Part shown: positions 5,384-5,909 of the stretch, in pieces
How the letters are laid out: the number at the start of each line of letters is the position of its first letter
How positions within the stretch are numbered: the stretch's first letter is position 1
NCBI GenBank assembly: GCA_012961565.1
Contig: DTZC01000233.1
Coordinates: forward strand, 1-5,909
Source of the DNA: Dehalococcoidia bacterium
Lineage (GTDB): Bacteria; Chloroflexota; Dehalococcoidia; GIF9; UBA5629
Length of the DNA stretch: 5,909 bases
Direction: 5' to 3'
Position numbers and translations under genes: made by a program
Notes under the pieces: model-generated
Databases searched by the model: none
Told to the model about the DNA's origin: nothing
What the model saw: the letters and a program-made list of their open reading frames with translations, nothing else

Positions 5384-5414
5384 TTGCTACTCCATACGTG
5401 TTTGGTGTTATAAT
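5384..5414 (+). promoter_or_regulatory. Extended -10 promoter of the aromatic/coiled-coil gene
   Basis: TGTTATAAT (5406-5414) is an extended -10 box with a perfect TATAAT. A TTGCTA at 5384-5389 is a possible -35 with a long 19-bp spacer. Initiation near 5421 would leave a leader of about 16 nt containing the Shine-Dalgarno AGAGGAGG (5423-5430). Confidence 0.72.
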
Positions 5415-5436
5415 TTTAATTCAGAGGAGGATAAAC

Positions 5437-5625
5437 ATGTGGCGTCGTAGGCATTTCTGGCACATGCGCTTCGGTTTTCCGCCCTTTGGCTTCTTCTTTT
5501 ACGGACCACGTCCCTTCCCCAACCGGGAAGAATATCTTGAAATGCTGGAAGAATACAAGAGGGAGCTGGAGAAAGAGCTGAAAGATATCGAGAAGGAAAT
5601 CGAGGAGTTGAAAAAGGGCGACTAG
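5437..5625 (+). CDS. Small protein: aromatic-rich N-terminus plus coiled coil
   Basis: This is a 62-residue protein in two clear halves. Residues 1-28 are packed with Trp, Phe, Tyr, Arg and Pro (W2, F7, W8, five of F17-Y22, F27) without a continuous hydrophobic helix. Residues 30-60 are a highly charged heptad-like helix rich in Glu, Lys and Leu, predicted to form a coiled coil. The layout recalls small bacterial and archaeal proteins such as DUF5320, which pair a Gly/aromatic N-terminus with a Glu/Lys coiled coil, but the DUF5320 signature is not present. The ATG at 5437 is fixed by a strong AGAGGAGG 6 nt upstream (5423-5430). An in-frame ATG at 5398 lies before the promoter -10 box and is rejected. 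It is divergent from tsaD. Function unknown; oligomerisation through the coiled coil is a fair guess. Confidence 0.82.
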   Translation: MWRRRHFWHMRFGFPPFGFFFYGPRPFPNREEYLEMLEEYKRELEKELKDIEKEIEELKKGD

Positions 5626-5724
5626 AATGCCAGTCTCGTTTTACAAAAACAGGACACCGTAGCAAGCCTTGGACTATACGTCTGCAATTGGCACCGGTAA
5701 CAGACAGCCAGAACGGTTCGCGAT

Positions 5725-5753
5725 TTGCTACCAAGACGCAACCAGTGTAAAAT
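5725..5753 (+). promoter_or_regulatory. Probable pdxS promoter
   Basis: TTGCTA (5725-5730), a 17-bp spacer and TAAAAT (5748-5753), with initiation expected near 5760. That leaves a leader of about 24 nt before the GTG at 5784. The preceding 5626-5724 shows no gene and only a very weak AT hairpin. Confidence 0.6.
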
Positions 5754-5783
5754 ATTAGGTGACTATATAACAGGGTGGAACAC

Positions 5784-5909
5784 GTGGATACAGGTACCTG
5801 GAAAGTCAAATCAGGTCTGGCCCAGATGTTGAAGGGTGGTGTGATCATGGATGTGGTCACACCGGAACAAGCCAAGATCGCCGAAGATGCTGGCGCCTGC
5901 GCTGTAATG
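5784..5909 (+). CDS. pdxS: PdxS, pyridoxal 5'-phosphate synthase lyase subunit (5' part)
   Basis: The first 42 codons of pdxS run off the right edge. PdxS makes pyridoxal 5'-phosphate from ribose 5-phosphate, glyceraldehyde 3-phosphate and ammonia. The ammonia comes from the glutaminase PdxT, which would be expected nearby but is outside the window. The N-terminal signature is unmistakable: [20 protein letters not shown], then [21 protein letters not shown]23 corresponds to the substrate-contacting Asp of the (beta/alpha)8 barrel. The start is not certain. GTG 5784 has GGTGG (5774-5778) 5 nt upstream and is preferred. GTG 5775, in frame, would add three residues but lacks a good ribosome binding site. 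Confidence 0.95.
   Translation, partial: MDTGTWKVKSGLAQMLKGGVIMDVVTPEQAKIAEDAGACAVM

Noticed and set aside
5745..5755. GTGTAAAATAT in the pdxS promoter, identical to the right half of the XRE operator region
   Set aside because: The matching left arm TACAC is missing at the required spacing. The similarity is explained by both sequences containing a TAAAAT -10 box.
5408..5875. 155-codon open frame on the minus strand
   Set aside because: It lies antisense across the aromatic/coiled-coil gene, its terminator region and the pdxS start. It has no ribosome binding site or family features, and the plus-strand genes are clearly real.

Overview
The window reads as chromosomal DNA from a free-living bacterium with roughly balanced base composition. 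The content (TsaD, the start of PdxS, DUF72, DUF488 and DUF2851 proteins, several tiny orphan proteins) and the style of the promoters fit a Chloroflexota/Dehalococcoidia-type genome. That placement rests on general resemblance and was not tested. There are no tRNA or rRNA genes, CRISPR arrays, insertion sequences or phage genes.

Region 1 (1-910) is the most unusual part. Two small genes lie on the minus strand: a 75-residue RING/treble-clef-like zinc-binding protein (521-748), then a 137-residue helical protein made of two copies of a ~56-residue module (53-466). They share a clear sigma-A type promoter (TTGCCA, 17 bp, TATAAT; 843-871). Starting 4 bp past its -10 box is a near-perfect CIRCE element (812-838), the operator of the heat-shock repressor HrcA. 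CIRCE normally controls groESL and dnaK operons, so this suggests an undescribed member pair of the HrcA regulon. Their leader can also form several competing hairpins that end at the ribosome binding site. A 76-residue orphan protein (911-1141) is divergent from this operon.

Region 2 (1142-1497) has no confident gene. It holds one weak minus-strand ORF.

Region 3 (1498-4285) is a plus-strand cluster: an XRE-family HTH regulator, then DUF72, DUF488 and DUF2851 genes. The regulator's promoter (TTGACT, 17 bp, TAAAAT) carries an inverted repeat in its spacer. The same core, TACAC-N6-GTGTA, recurs just before the DUF2851 start. The simplest reading is that the regulator represses itself and the DUF72-DUF488 genes, and also controls DUF2851, making a small self-contained regulon of three conserved unknowns.

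Region 4 (4272-5909) is mostly housekeeping. tsaD (tRNA t6A synthesis) is on the minus strand and its 3' end overlaps that of DUF2851 by 14 bp. Its TATAAT box is 7 bp from the ATG, implying a leaderless mRNA. A divergent 62-residue gene (5437-5625) encodes an aromatic-rich N-terminus joined to a coiled coil. The window ends inside pdxS (pyridoxal 5'-phosphate synthase), of which 42 codons are present.
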